In this document: piece after piece, positions 24,301 through 29,260 of the stretch | How the letters are laid out: each line of letters begins with the position of its first letter | Position numbering within the stretch: the first letter of the stretch is position 1 | DNA from: Pararge aegeria | Lineage: Eukaryota > Arthropoda > Insecta > Lepidoptera > Nymphalidae | Length of the DNA: 64,000 bases | Assembly: GCF_905163445.1 (NCBI RefSeq) | Contig: NC_053182.1 | Coordinates: 20,481,501-20,545,500 of the forward strand | Direction of reading: 5' to 3' | Notes under the pieces: generated by a model | Seen by the model: the letters and a program-made list of their open reading frames with translations, nothing else | Database searches by the model: none | Told to the model about the DNA's origin: nothing | Program-made: the position numbers and the translations under genes

Positions 24301-24531
24301 TTTCGTAATTCGGTACCACGTTGAATAAATTTCTTGGACTATAATTATATAGGGAAAAATGGTCGTTAAATGCACTCTGCGGAATCGGATGGTCTCCAAA
24401 GTCAGGTCTTAGCTGGATAGTTACCTCACAGGTGTCGCAGGCTCGGCCGGTGACGTGCGGTCGACAGCGGCACTGTCCCGTGCGGATGTCACACGCGTTG
24501 CTTTCTGCGCCCACAGACGAACAGTTGCACC
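102..24531 (-). CDS. Laminin subunit alpha gene, partial (19 exons; probably wing-blister-like)
   Basis: Laminin alpha chains pair with beta and gamma chains through a coiled coil to form the heterotrimer that builds basement membranes outside the cell. Their LG domains bind cell receptors. Nineteen exons were placed by reading protein frames and splice sites, and every junction keeps phase. Domain order: LE modules (24531-12390), an L4 domain (about 12380-9720), three LE modules (to about 7890), a coiled coil of about 575 residues (6935-3197, normal length for an alpha chain) and the start of LG1 (2280 downward). The CxxC followed by LLD at the coil start, and an LG domain after the coil, mark an alpha rather than a beta or gamma chain. 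Only about three LE modules between L4 and the coil, plus an RGD in L4, favour the Drosophila wing-blister type over LanA; this subtype call is inference. The LN domain, the upstream half and the remaining LG domains are outside the window. Confidence 0.93.
616..773 (-). CDS. Laminin alpha exon 18: LG1 middle
   Basis: Encodes EDSERFMRLVVENGRLKLRW and the following strands to YSLHIER, the central part of an LG domain. Acceptor GATACAG, donor AGAG followed by GTGACC. It joins in frame to exons 17 and 19. Confidence 0.88.
1163..1330 (+). repeat. Metulj-type tRNA-SINE, 5' part
   Basis: Head with box-A-like TTGGCGCAGTTTGCAGCG and a degenerate box B (GATTTGATTCCCA), then the shared body AATGTTTGTGTGATGAGCAT and GTGTCTGGGTGT. 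It continues at 1677 after the LINE insertion. Confidence 0.82.
1331..1676 (+). mobile_element. LINE 3' end inserted in a SINE
   Basis: Carries the same 3' UTR signature as the 49.8 kb LINE (GGTTGCCTGGAAGAGATCGC, then GATAAGGCCGCC), followed by TGTACAATAAAAGTGTG and an (ATTC)n tail. It splits a metulj-type SINE into 1163-1330 and 1677-1765. Confidence 0.75.
1677..1765 (+). repeat. Metulj-type SINE, 3' part
   Basis: TTCATCAGTCACC, GTACCCATAACACGAGCTAC and GATGGCGATGTGTGTATTG are the 3' body of the same SINE copy, on the far side of the LINE. Confidence 0.78.
1801..1985 (+). repeat. Interspersed repeat fragment
   Basis: GC-rich fragment with TGTCGTACGAGGCGATTAAG, ACGGGCAGCAGTGTCCTACG and CCGGCATGGTGAATATGGGA, a string I recognise as a widespread lepidopteran retrotransposon piece. 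Not laminin coding; short ORFs here are chance. Confidence 0.5.
2125..2280 (-). CDS. Laminin alpha exon 17: start of LG1
   Basis: Fifty-two codons, phase 0 at both ends. ISVSVTSPPGD and a single Cys precede the LG beta-sandwich strands LALSFETIVHDGTLLYLPDQ, the usual opening of laminin G domains after the coil. Acceptor TTCATAG, donor CAG followed by GTGAGA. Confidence 0.88.
3197..3393 (-). CDS. Laminin alpha exon 16: end of coiled coil
   Basis: Encodes CYNNNTTDVVSQIRGNALRG through QIQRAKHAASS, the end of domain I. The acceptor (TTGGTAG) has a poor pyrimidine tract, but it is the only one giving the right phase. Donor TCT followed by GTGAGT. It joins in phase 0 to the LG1 exon. Confidence 0.82.
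3508..3722 (+). repeat. Metulj-type tRNA-SINE
   Basis: Partial head (GTTGGCGCAATGGGCTTCGA, lacking the middle of the tRNA part), full body and the AGCTACGCTTACTTTGGGGC tail, ending in ATTA repeats. Lies in the laminin intron between 3393 and 4019. Confidence 0.8.
4019..4327 (-). CDS. Laminin alpha exon 15: coiled coil domain I
   Basis: About 103 codons, from ELRRQLETAQRGTDAVSLGL to ALGAAEEH. Strongly helical and very GC-rich. Acceptor TTAACAG, donor CATG followed by GTGAGT. Confidence 0.9.
4971..5209 (-). CDS. Laminin alpha exon 14: coiled coil, Ala-rich
   Basis: Encodes LFAGTRAVASAGVQAARAWA and an alanine-rich, GC-rich helix ending SKADG. Acceptor TTTCAG, donor GATG followed by GTATGT. The phase (one base in, one base out) agrees with both neighbours. 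Confidence 0.9.
5526..5764 (-). CDS. Laminin alpha exon 13: coiled coil
   Basis: Encodes DISKLAIQNLTDETRSGLL through EKAKEYKK. Helix with two possible N-glycosylation sites (NLT). Acceptor ACCACAG. The donor must be AAAAA followed by GTAGGT, because the next in-frame codon is a stop. Confidence 0.88.
5909..6145 (-). CDS. Laminin alpha exon 12: coiled coil
   Basis: Seventy-nine codons, phase 0 at both ends, beginning ANMQSTSIQEFNYRIDDELK. Helical with leucine heptads. The donor chosen, TTAGAG followed by GTTCAT, is weak, but it is the only GT that joins in frame to exon 13 (RLALE then DISKLA). Confidence 0.85.
6427..6935 (-). CDS. Laminin alpha exon 11: start of coiled-coil domain II
   Basis: The largest exon, 169 codons. 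It opens with PCDNCTQTLLDTVESL: the paired cysteines that disulfide-link the three chains at the top of the coil, and the LLD that is typical of alpha chains. The rest is heptad-rich helix (for example LENSKHLETSVGKLEASEHE). Acceptor TTTTACAG, donor TTG followed by GTAAGT. Confidence 0.94.
7080..7450. repeat. Interspersed repeat (AAGCAGATGAACCACC family) plus MITE fragment
   Basis: Contains ATGGGCCAAGCAGATG, GCGGCAGAAATAAGCATGGC and CGGACGAGCTCTGTCAC, strings that recur at 8760-9000, 35540-35740, 46520-46660 and 61950-62110 in either orientation. Positions 7390-7450 add the CATCTCCTGAGGATGC end of a foldback MITE. The family name is not known to me. Confidence 0.6.
7883..8089 (-). CDS. Laminin alpha exon 10: last LE modules
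   Basis: Encodes GYTGPTCESCASGF, then CVPCECDTRGAVSLRCDAQ through HYLDEDGCK. This is the last LE module before the coiled coil. Acceptor TTGCCAG, donor AAAC followed by GTAAGT. Confidence 0.92.
8345..8470 (+). repeat. tRNA-SINE (second family) fragment
   Basis: Fragment with AACACTTGCTTCAACGGTGA, ATCGTGGGGAAACCTGCA and CCCGTGCCCTGTAGTGGGCC, the body of the second SINE family seen complete near 39065. Confidence 0.6.
9067..9232 (-). CDS. Laminin alpha exon 9: LE modules
   Basis: Phase 0 start NCTHNTGGPKCERCAEGYYG, then CEPCPCPARDRP and CYCKI. Acceptor TTATAG, donor ATTG followed by GTGAGA. The coding frame differs from the longest open frame here, but it is the only one with LE Cys spacing and correct phases. 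Confidence 0.92.
9537..9798 (-). CDS. Laminin alpha exon 8: end of L4 and LE modules
   Basis: Completes Leu with exon 7, gives LLNVSLETAIAGL (end of L4), then VERCLCPRGYDAASC, the half LE that closes the L4 insertion. A proline-rich linker (WMPPSPPQ) follows, then a new LE beginning CECNNRAIECHPRTGHC. Donor TTG followed by GTAAGT. Confidence 0.92.
10172..10413 (-). CDS. Laminin alpha exon 7: L4 domain, later part
   Basis: Found because exons 6 and 8 do not join in frame without it. It begins SESQVHQILFEQR and ends with MLGLIDVQRLLLRLSTRAPL and HVL, matching the late part of L4, where a helix follows the strands. The acceptor is the second AG of TTTTAGACAG; the first would introduce a stop. 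Donor GTATT followed by GTGAGT. Confidence 0.85.
10755..10955. repeat. Foldback MITE (CAGTGGCGTGCA family)
   Basis: Begins CAGTGGCGTGCAGAGAGGGT. Two arms (GCAGATGATATAATATGAAG with GAAATCTCC, and GGAGATTTTCTTC with ATATCATCTGCATAACC) are inverted copies around AAGGGTAGG/CCTTAAG. No coding capacity. Another copy with the same fold lies at 30960-31165. Confidence 0.78.
11160..11303 (+). repeat. LINE 3' end fragment
   Basis: GGTTGCCTGTAAGAGATTGC, AATAAGGCCGCC, GTGTGCAATAAAG and a (TTC)n tail. A solo 3' end of the LINE family described at 49810-52155, within the laminin intron. Confidence 0.65.
11587..11835 (-). CDS. Laminin alpha exon 6: L4 (laminin IV) domain
   Basis: Eighty-three codons, phase 0 at both ends. 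Contains the signature of L4 domains: FLGDHVLSYGGALRFQVEEE, followed by LVSIYGNNIILDYYE. Acceptor TTTTAG, donor GAG followed by GTATTT, which is a moderate site. Confidence 0.92.
12228..12431 (-). CDS. Laminin alpha exon 5: end of LE, start of L4, RGD site
   Basis: Sixty-eight codons, phase 0 at both ends. Completes an LE module (ENVVGEKCDECLDGTFGL), passes the conserved CFCFG half-module that precedes the L4 domain of alpha chains, and enters L4. An Arg-Gly-Asp lies at 12246-12254 in the context VLRGDMVN. Acceptor TTGCAG, donor ACA followed by GTGAGT. Confidence 0.93.
12560..12660 (-). repeat. LINE 3' end fragment
   Basis: Antisense fragment of the same LINE tail: AAGGCAGCCTTATCGCTAAG, GATCTCTGCCAGACAACC. 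Confidence 0.55.
13545..13830. repeat. Foldback MITE (TTCGGCAATGTACC family)
   Basis: Shares AATCTGTATGGTGTAATTTA, CAAACAGATCTTCGGCAATG, CACGTTTCGCTCCGAAACC and GGAGATGTTGACTTTA with copies at 43710-44035, 57340-57545 and 58395-58780. GTCAACATCTCCTGAGGATG appears inverted, so it folds back around AATTATTGTTAAGGATATTAAC. Ends in TTTCCGCAAAGTAGCGCCTG. Confidence 0.75.
13874..14058 (-). CDS. Laminin alpha exon 4: LE modules, GC donor
   Basis: Encodes DSCDAISGKCECRAGWTG, the end of that module, and the next one up to GQCPCK. The acceptor is CTTCCAG. The only donor that keeps frame with the next exon is AAG followed by GCGAGT, a GC-AG intron. The joined reading (CPCK then ENVVGEKCDEC) matches the LE pattern of other alpha chains. 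Confidence 0.9.
14175..14370 (-). repeat. Metulj-type tRNA-SINE
   Basis: Antisense copy: AAATATACTACGACAATATA, GACACTGAAAACATTCATGT, ACATTTTCCAGTTGTGG, and a degenerate head (CACGGGTTGGACTCC, GGCGCCAATCGGAAGG). Confidence 0.75.
14470..14660 (-). repeat. tRNA-SINE (second family) fragment
   Basis: CACCAATCCGCACTGGGCCA, GCGTAGTGGACTACGG and CTGTACTGAGCCAG belong to the second SINE family. Lies in the laminin intron upstream of exon 4. Confidence 0.55.
15103..15264 (-). CDS. Laminin alpha exon 3: LE modules
   Basis: Encodes CPTCTDGRVCSPITGRCVC and the rest of that LE module (GFWGRAAGC), then the start of the next (CACGPGALTG). Acceptor TTTTGCAG, donor ACTG followed by GTGAGT. The DIRS element begins only 38 bp upstream of this acceptor in gene orientation. 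Confidence 0.92.
15303..15483 (+). repeat. DIRS left inverted terminal repeat
   Basis: Begins ATTATGTGTTCCGATTGACG. From about 15320 it is the near-perfect reverse complement of the right terminus; only isolated differences are seen, for example at the inner end (CTGAACATT against CTGATCATT). Confidence 0.93.
15646..16839 (+). CDS. DIRS gag-like protein
   Basis: An open frame of 397 codons, first ORF of the element and in the usual place for the DIRS gag-like protein. The N-terminus is Ser/Pro-rich (ENDLISAPNEPSRKRSTPG); the middle has helical segments and the C-terminal 70 residues are strongly basic (Lys/Arg/Gln-rich), suited to nucleic-acid binding. No CCHC zinc knuckle is seen. It overlaps the start of the RT ORF by 32 bp in another frame. 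The first ATG of the frame was taken as start. The function is inferred from position, since gag sequences diverge quickly. Confidence 0.8.
   Translation: MENDLISAPNEPSRKRSTPGPSTSSSNSSDDSSNGSEPLNKRCRRRCESAISKESDLDRRFEVLSQQLVSHVNNILTSNFPLNTAASQTLSNANQGQRFEANLPNVSSTLSHDFYLQPPDTKTFDNISELGVFIKEPTVPNANPDRVAKIVSLQRFNSPEWNSVRYTDIQKKYVAYPAFTDLRVNEELRRFEDPLSPLRWFQMERSFAALSNALLAQNECVNQSLQEIINWAGKSDTQLTPSSLCVKISESFGRESKYTNVTQDILQIVCGKRAEVMELRRRSLLKQLKSKYAREDIDKIPPSSEYIFNPDGLSAYLSKMGGLDKLEKQNPPRTTRPKSPEPSTSSFHQNKTFHPQNKTKKHNQDKEFRTKRHFTATEKKRGGQKDKSGRKTGNRNK
16808..18715 (+). CDS. DIRS reverse transcriptase / RNase H / methyltransferase-like protein
   Basis: 635 codons. The RT domain shows KKSRVIFNLKALNRYM, KLDLSQAYYHIPI, LPFGLASAPRMF and the catalytic YLDD (near 17441-17452). 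RNase H follows with ITDASDIQWGA, QSDNKTVVSYV and NVEADGLSRN. The C-terminal part (from about 18310, TPEIDLFASKHA, AWIFPPPGLIPRVL, IIIAPRWTKPFW) matches the DAM-like methyltransferase domain of DIRS elements. It makes cDNA from the element RNA. No stops or frameshifts interrupt it. Confidence 0.93.
   Translation: MEEKQEIEINDSPTFSGGCLQHYRSTWQHYKPPNPVLKIISGARIPLNQSPPLVMPTSEILEKFRTPVSPAMTYEIKEMIQKHIVEPAPTTPSFLSPLFLIKKNSKKSRVIFNLKALNRYMMPRHFHLFRYQQMPEFLQPADWMVKLDLSQAYYHIPIKQEHRRFLRISYNGFLLQMTCLPFGLASAPRMFATVTNWTAEMLRMKGLRLVVYLDDYLIVHQCKTTLRTQVMMAIKFLTSLGWCLNTEKSVTTPRRTVEFLGIHWDTDTNTASLPPEKVSRIRHHLLSLLAAGSWTLKQAQRLLGCLNFATFITHRGRLHCRTLQRHCNLLRKEPLETTRFSEEVSIELEWWLENINQQRPIHPVDKPVNYLITDASDIQWGAVVNNKNIHGVWSPHQRRWHCNLKEMYAVIAAITAQGSVLRKSSVIVQSDNKTVVSYVKNEGGTKSLPLLELTKQLLALVDDLDVVLVPHYLPGIYNVEADGLSRNRTASEWHLKQVEYQRIFSLWGTPEIDLFASKHAYVVPNYVTRDFSDSNACYHDAFSKSWTYHLAWIFPPPGLIPRVLRHLNKAEGRYIIIAPRWTKPFWRPDLKRRALKRPTKIRNLERNLVDTFTGRPPTRVSSLLLEAWLISGGTH
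16861..19668 (+). CDS. DIRS tyrosine recombinase (frame overlapping RT ORF)
   Basis: The frame is open for 935 codons, but only about the last 330 (from about 18640) look like protein selected for function: a tyrosine recombinase with an N-terminal core-binding part (LRTYKLIWQKWLLWC) and a catalytic part. Candidate catalytic residues are Arg in CSSRRVHDLSLL, Arg in GSFRSAVSS (where the usual His looks replaced) and the nucleophile Tyr in TFRKFYQKQ. It would insert the circular DNA. The upstream 600 codons run antiphase to the RT ORF, so the true start is uncertain and translation may begin internally or by recoding. Overlap of these two ORFs is known in Dictyostelium DIRS-1. Confidence 0.85.
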   Translation: MLTALPKHLAALQTSKSCAQNNFRGSYSIESESTIGYANFRNSRKISNPCITSHDLRNKGNDSKTHCGTSTNNALVSLTFISNKKEQQKESSDFQFKGFESLYDAKTFSSIPLPADARISTACRLDGQTGSQSGLLPHTDQTRTQTFPPYQLQRFPAANDVLTIWPGISAENVCHSHKLDSRNAPYERSSFSSLFRRLPDCSSVQNDSPNSGNDGHQILNQPRLVSKHRKICHHSEKDSRVSGNPLGHRHQYSVPTPRKSKQNTPSSAVSPSCRLMDPQAGATPLRVPQFCNLHHPSGKVALPDVAASLQSPSQRTFRNYSFQRRGINRTGMVVREHQSTETDTSRRQTGKLLDNRCLGYSMGCCSKQQKYSRSLESTSEKMALQPQRDVRCNSCNNSAGVSPQKIFSNRAERQQNRCVIREKRGRDEVTSAVRTDQTALSPSGRSRCCISSSLPSRNIQRGGRRPLPKSNSLRMASETSRISKNLQPMGNPRNRSLCIKTRLRRSELCYQRLFRLERLLSRRVQQILDIPSSLDFSTTGSHPACTAPPKQSGRPVHNNCTQVDETLLAPRPEAPSSKTPNEDPEPRAQLGRHLHGTTADSGVQPSSGSLAHFGWDALTDNWSVQEKELLSSCWRTSTLRTYKLIWQKWLLWCQKHNLNCHSPNPADVARYLAFLYLTEKLAYRTILVHKSTIASICETSCNVKISSSHIVKHVLKAISLAKPIPPKAPIWDARILIRYLKETNPDISNLYDVSRRTATILLLCSSRRVHDLSLLHCDSKHFIDNEDSIILHPEFGSKTDSIHHQQSSWLLRKAPDRNVDPVFWLRTLSSVTKEYRNTISNLFITTRGSVRAASPTIIGGWVKRILIDAGIKASPGSFRSAVSSLNWIENYPINDILSKANWQHESTFRKFYQKQIDQPSQNASDKSLAEYFSAY
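19911..20009 (+). repeat. DIRS internal complementary region
   Basis: Positions 19911-19950 are the exact reverse complement of 15303-15342, and 19951-20009 the exact reverse complement of 20209-20267. In the DIRS model this region templates the joining of the two ends during circle formation. Confidence 0.93.
20059..20267 (+). repeat. DIRS right inverted terminal repeat
   Basis: Inverted copy of the left terminus. Its outermost part, about 45 bp ending AAATTTGCAT, is absent from the left end. Such unequal termini are normal for DIRS elements. Confidence 0.92.
20275..20735 (+). repeat. LINE-derived interspersed repeat (TTGCCCGCGACTTCGTC family)
   Basis: Begins CTAGCTGTTGCCCGCGACTT and ends in GTAACAAACAAGCATACATT then TTTGTAATATTAAGGATA. 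Full copies recur at 38601-39035 and 43261-43705, and an inverted one at 60165-60490. The constant 3' end and variable 5' end suggest non-LTR retrotransposon 3' UTRs. It abuts the DIRS insertion directly. Confidence 0.72.
20738..20835 (-). repeat. Metulj-type SINE fragment
   Basis: Antisense tail: AATACACACATTGCCATCTA, CCAAAGTAAGCGTAGCTTGT, ATGGGTACTAAGATGAC. Confidence 0.7.
20836..21130. repeat. tRNA-SINE (second family) fragments
   Basis: CCACCAATCCGCACTAGGCC with TGGATTACGG, then AAATATCACTTGCTTTAAAT, GAAAACATCATGAGGAAACC and TAATGTTCTCACCGGCGTGT. Pieces of one or two copies of the second SINE family. Confidence 0.6.
21253..21424 (-). CDS. Laminin alpha exon 2: LE modules
   Basis: Completes the previous LE module (EGYWGLEQGGC) and adds a full one (CECGAGASACDPVTG through GYYGYGPTGC). 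Acceptor CCACAG, donor TTAC followed by GTGAGT. Starts in phase 0 and leaves one base, which with the next exon makes Pro. Confidence 0.92.
21975..22095 (+). repeat. LINE 3' end fragment
   Basis: GTTGCCTGGAAGAAATCACT, GATAAGGCCGCCTTTG, AGTGTACAATAAAGTA and a GATT repeat tail. Confidence 0.7.
22096..22625 (-). repeat. Metulj-type SINE split by an RTE-like LINE end
   Basis: Antisense SINE tail at 22096-22165 (GTCATCTAGCGCCAAAGTAA) and head at 22495-22625 (TTTTCCAGTTGTGGGAATTG, ACTGCGCCAATCGGGCG). Between them lies an unrelated 320-bp insert. Confidence 0.75.
22170..22490 (-). pseudogene. RTE-like LINE ORF2 C-terminal fragment
   Basis: On the minus strand 22455-22300 reads RYRGRPCTRWDDDIKKIAG, then PQWIQIAQDRERWQSWR, the ending typical of RTE-clade reverse transcriptase ORFs. 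The 3' UTR runs to about 22170 with a TTTA tail. A 5'-truncated copy inserted in the SINE. Confidence 0.7.
23060..23670 (+). repeat. Second-family tRNA-SINE interrupted by another insert
   Basis: SINE head with TATTTGAACCCTGGCACACC up to 23140 and body at 23475-23670 (ACTTGCTTTAACGATGAAGG, CATCGTGAGGAAACCTGCAT, GTCTTGTAGTGCACCGG). The insert 23141-23460 starts with an AATAATAAT/TTATTTA run and includes CTCGCACTAAGGTAACTTGT and a (GT)n microsatellite at 23406-23424. Confidence 0.6.
23406..23424 (+). repeat. (GT)n microsatellite
   Basis: About eight to nine uninterrupted GT units. Confidence 0.85.
23700..23830 (+). repeat. Interspersed repeat, second copy inverted at 62385-62500
   Basis: GATAGCCGAGAAGACGGATT, GTTGCACTCTGAGTGAACTC and GCGATTTGGATTTTATCATA reappear inverted at 62385-62500 with few changes. 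Confidence 0.65.
24425..24531 (-). CDS. Laminin alpha exon 1 of window: LE module
   Basis: Encodes two thirds of an LE module starting CNCSSVGAES and ending CDTCE, with the usual Cys spacing and the DIRTGQCRC core. Acceptor TTACAG before GGTGC; donor GAG followed by GTAACT. It begins with two bases of a split codon and ends in phase 0, so an upstream exon leaving one base must exist, but none is visible up to 64 kb. Confidence 0.9.
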
Positions 24532-25490
24532 CTGTAACAAGGGTACACATCATATGAACATCGTGAACACGTAATGCGATCATCCTTAGTCTATTATACT
24601 CCTGTTGCTGCAGGCTATGTCTCTCATTAAAGAGAGTGTTTTAGAGTACAAACCCACCACGCTCCTCTAATGCGAGGTTGTGGGTTTTAACATACGCCTT
24701 AACACATTCCGTGCACTCCGAGGCATGGTGCTTGACAAAGCCACTTTGGTACTGAGAATTTCCTAACAGAATAACTTATAGGTAGCTCGAACGGAAATTA
24801 AACTGAGTACCTAGTTATTGTCAATGCTTGCGCAAGAGTTTATTTAAATAAAGATTTTTCATGCAATTTTCAACTTTTAATTTGACATCTTTATAAATGG
24901 ATTTCATCCAACATCGTTTATTCGAGTACCTACTCTAAAATAAACATATAATAGTTATTTTTTAACTTTGAGTAATAATATGAGACTTTACAACAGTCTT
25001 TTTAATCTTACAACCTTCAATATTTCACGTATGGCCTTCCCATAGTTTATCTAGATCCTGCATAATCATGTTTTTGTTTGCGAGAAAAAACCAACCAAGA
25101 TCAAATTAGTCTTACTAAAAACAAATCCGGACAAGCATACAAATGTCATCGCATCGCCCAAAGAAAGCATCAAAACAATGTGGTGATTTTAACAATCGAA
25201 ACGTACTTTACTCGTTAGCGCAGTCACAGTACACGGGTCTTGGAATGTAGGTTTTAATTAATGGTATCGGGGCAACACAAATCGGCGCGCCTTGCTCTCG
25301 CAGCCATCAGTATACCCGGCTGATACCAGCTAAGCGTTTACAAGCGTTTAATCTTGTTATTAATGCACCAAGCGCGCAGCAACCTTCGTTTGCTAAAAGA
25401 TTAGATAGATACGTGCCTAGGATAGGAATTTAAGATTCCATCGATGGACTGGTGGGAGGCTGTGAGATGGTTATAACAAAAAAAACTGAC
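24532..25490. other. No gene seen
   Basis: AT-rich DNA upstream of the first laminin exon. I find no LE-type cysteine pattern on the minus strand and no clear repeat, apart from a moderately GC-rich stretch at 25265-25390 with the near-repeat AAGCGTTTACAAGCGTTTAA. Confidence 0.5.
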
Positions 25491-26072
25491 TAAGTTTGTT
25501 ATGGGCTCTTCTTAGACCAGGGCGCGTTTGGAACCCTCGTAGCTTTAGTTTTAAGTTAACGAATGCAGCTAACCATGACCTTTTTTTTTTTTGTCGTGTT
25601 GGAAAAGCTTTATGGCTACCTCTGTCCTTTTGGGCAGGACAGAGGTTATGTGGGACTCGTTTACCCGAACTAAAAACCACCACGGCATGTCCCTCTCATT
25701 GGCTTTATTGGACGTCCGGGGAACCCGTTGTATACTTCCCAGACGTTTACCAACAACCCCAACTGATTGCCAGGGCTACTACGCTAAGGAGGAGGGCATC
25801 AGGACAGCTTGACCCAGTTCACCATCACCTTACATTAGAGTTAACATGTTAAATGAACGCTTCATAAGTGCCTGTGATAAGGTCTACATGAATAAAATAT
25901 TTTTGAATTGAATTTGAATTTTGCTTCGGCTGTGGCTAGTTTAACCCTAACGGCAATGACGCAAACCGATTTAGTCTTCCTGTATGCCGACCGCGGTAAA
26001 GCCATACGTTCATAGCCATAGGTTAGGTTAAGGCATGGCTTTAACATAACTACCATGGTTCTAGCACGTTAG

Positions 26073-26138
26073 CCCGTTATATACATAAATGTGGATTATG
26101 GATTATGATATCATAATCCACATCTATATATAACGGGC
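26073..26138. repeat. Perfect-core palindrome
   Basis: CCCGTTATATA at the left and TATATAACGGG at the right enclose ATGTGGATTATG and CATAATCCACAT around GATATC. The fold could form a cruciform or hairpin of about 30-bp arms. It may be a tiny MITE. Confidence 0.75.
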
Positions 26139-27579
26139 CATATAGATGATGTGTATATCACTATTCAGGTTAGATTGGAGTCAAGAGCCAACTAGTAGTG
26201 AAATAAAAAAACAAATCTCACACCTAATAGTAGCCCCCCAAATTAAAGGGTAATAAAATACTTTGTAGAAGTATTTGAAGTGAATAATTATATATATATG
26301 GGATAGCTAAAACTATGCCATACCTAACGTTTCGGAGCATATAGTTTTTGAACCTTAGTTTTTGTGTTTCGCTATGTACGTATTTTTAGATAAGGTCGTA
26401 TAAATGTTGGCCCCTAAATTTATAAAGTGGGTAAATAACCAAACTTTTGATAACTATAAATACATATTGCCTACATGGACTCGATCGATGCAAAGATACC
26501 TCCCGGTGTCTTAGTCGTGAAAATAAAAGTGTGTTAAAAGAAAATTATGGAAAAGAAAGTGGCGCACAGTGGCTTCCTCTCACAGTAGATAGTGATTTAG
26601 AGTTTTGACTCTTCATGATGAAATATTAGATTAATCAGGTAAATATGATGATGCAAATATAATATATGATGTAATAGTAAGAGGAGTAAGAGGCAAACCG
26701 GTCAAGGATAAACTGTAAAATCACCCATTTTTTTGGTTATTTAAAAGGATATCAATAGTTAAGTTATATTAGTTGATCTCAATTGAAAAAGCTATAGATG
26801 TTAAATATTTAAATAACACAAATTTATTTGCTTTTTGTGGATTATAGCAAATTATATGGAAGCAATAACAGTTTTAGACCACTTAAAAACTGTATTCATG
26901 AGGTCAATTTTGACTTTTCCCATACGCCAATTTTCCTGAATTTAGAAATTGTGTATACATTTATTTATTTAGCAACGTAGCTACTTTGTATTTGCTACTT
27001 TGTCGGCATACAAAGTAGCAAATAAAGTTTAATGTGCATTGCAGGTACCTACACCCTGTATAACTGCACTGGCCTACCTCATTAGCTACCTTACAATGTA
27101 AACAGCAATAGGTGTTCATTACTAAATACATTACAGATAATAAGATCGTTGCGCGGCCTGACCGACTTTAACGGCGAGTGGCAAACGCCATCGTGTTTTC
27201 ATAATTAACTGCGTGCCGGTAATAATAGATAACTAGAACAGTCAGCGCAAAACTATGTAAAAGATAACTATCTAGGTTTTATTGCGAACTAGCTGGCCAG
27301 CTACACCGCCATCTCGAGGGTGGCCTTTTTAGATAGAAGTTATTTTTTGGTAATAAAATATTTATTTGTACAACAACATATTAGTCGATATAAACAAAAA
27401 GTGGATATAAACACTCGACTTACAAGAAATGGTCATAAATTAGTGTCGTCTGCATATCGTCTGCGAAAAGTAGTTACAAAAGTCATTTGTGGGATTGAGT
27501 GTATGCTTTTATAATATGATTCCTAAGGTAATTTGGGATCTACCAATGCATAAGTTTCAAGAATATAAACAAATTAATT

Positions 27580-27850
27580 ACAGCCAAGTTACTATACAAT
27601 TGCTGAATTTCTTAACGACAAGGCTGCTTGGAAGCATCCGGTTCCGCTTTCGTCTCTCACAAGATTGAAAAATGAATGTTAAAATGTGAAATGTAAATTG
27701 TTGATGTTGGAAAAGAGCAACTGCCGAGTTTCATGCCAGCTTCTTCTCGGTAGAATCTGCCTTCCGAACCGTTGGTAGATTCACTACAAACAGACAGACT
27801 TGACGATTCAAAAGTGCTTTTTGGCCTACTTGAAATAAATAAATTTCGAT
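27580..27850. repeat. LINE 3'-end repeat
   Basis: CAAGGCTGCTTGGAAGCATC, TTTCATGCCAGCTTCTTCTC and GGTAGATTCACTACAAACAG match other pieces at 31760-31860, 54070-54190 and 55515-55800. These look like 3' parts of one non-LTR family ending in GAATTT repeats. Confidence 0.6.
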
Positions 27851-28789
27851 TTTTTTGAATTTTTAGAGGTATAAAGCGGTATGATTTACAGGTCTTTTAG
27901 ACATAGTGACCACACGTTAAATGAGATTTTCTATATACATGGAATCGCAAGAGTGCCATCTAGTGACAATACTGTTTCCAAGTATTAGATGGTGCATTTT
28001 CGAGTCTATACAAATCGTAGTTAACTCTCTCGAATAGGGAGGCGCAGGTAGACAATCTCATCTCGAGACCGTGAAGTGGAAATCACACTTGATTGAAAGA
28101 TGATTAGGTAATTCAGGAATCTTTTAGGGACATTTTGAGCCTCACACAATAAGCACAGCGTCAGAAGATCTTCGAGTAAGCTGTGAACGAAACTTAATAC
28201 TTTAAACCTTCCCGACACGTGAGTTTATTATTCCCATTGTTTTATTGGACCAGCCGACCGTTTCATTGTTATATCAAAATAGCCGTATTAAATTTCCATC
28301 CATACAAGTTCAGCGTTTTTGTTTAACAAGTGTAACTATGAATTTGATACTCTGATAACAAAACTCTATACTCTGTAAAGCGTCATTTTCTTCTTGCTTT
28401 AACAACTCATTTGCTACCTCACTCATAAATATTTAGGTTAGCTTTACATTTAGTTTAGTTTTACCGTCTCCAGAATGCAAGCTACATCGGTGTCAAATGT
28501 TATCAAGATCTGGTCGTAAAAACTGACAGACAGTTATAAACTGACAGATATGCAGACAAAAGATCAAAAATGTGATACAATACATAGGTCTCGTTTTTCA
28601 ATTATAGTGAGGTGTGGAATATATAAATTTAATATCGAAATAACTAAACACCACCTCTTAGACAAATAATTTCTCATAAGATAGAATAATGATTTTTAAT
28701 TGTTATAGTCACAAAGGCGGACTTGACGTTTCAGAAATACTTATAAATTTTTCCTACCAGAAATAAATGTTCTTTAACTAACGGAGCTT

Positions 28790-29260
28790 TCTAAGTTTTA
28801 AGGAATTAAATATAATTTGCTTCAACGTTGAAGAAAAACATAGTGAGGAAACCTTGAAGGATCGTGTTCGGGGACCGAAGTCCAACCATTCATCCTTGGA
28901 CGTTGTATATATGGTAAATTTTTCTAAGCACTTTGTTAGCGCGATGCAGGGTATTTGTGGCGCCATCTAGTTTAGTATCGTGAAGACCGCTACAAATGTT
29001 AATATAACCTTTGCCCCTAATAGGTTAGCCCATTACCATCTTGGACTGCATCATCAGTCACCGACTGACTTCGCACGCCCTTGAGAACATTATAGAGAAC
29101 TTTTACGCATGCAGGTTTCCTCACGATGTTTTCCTTCACCGTTGAAGCAAATTAAATTTCAATTGCAAGACGCACATAACTTAGAAAAGTTAGTGGATCG
29201 TGCTGGGATTCGAACTCGGCATCCCGAAAGTGAAGTGGAAGTCGAAGTCGATTTATTTTT
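28790..29260. repeat. Second-family SINE pieces in opposite orientations
   Basis: 28795-28900 carries TTTGCTTCAACGTTGAAG and TAGTGAGGAAACCTTGAAGG in sense; 29040-29240 carries CAGGTTTCCTCACGATGTTT and GCTGGGATTCGAACTCGG in antisense. Confidence 0.6.

Noticed and set aside
25496..25852. 118-codon plus-strand frame
   Set aside because: Contains repeat strings also found at 47220-47300 (CTACGAGGGTTCC, CGCGCCCTGG), so it is a LINE remnant in an arbitrary frame.
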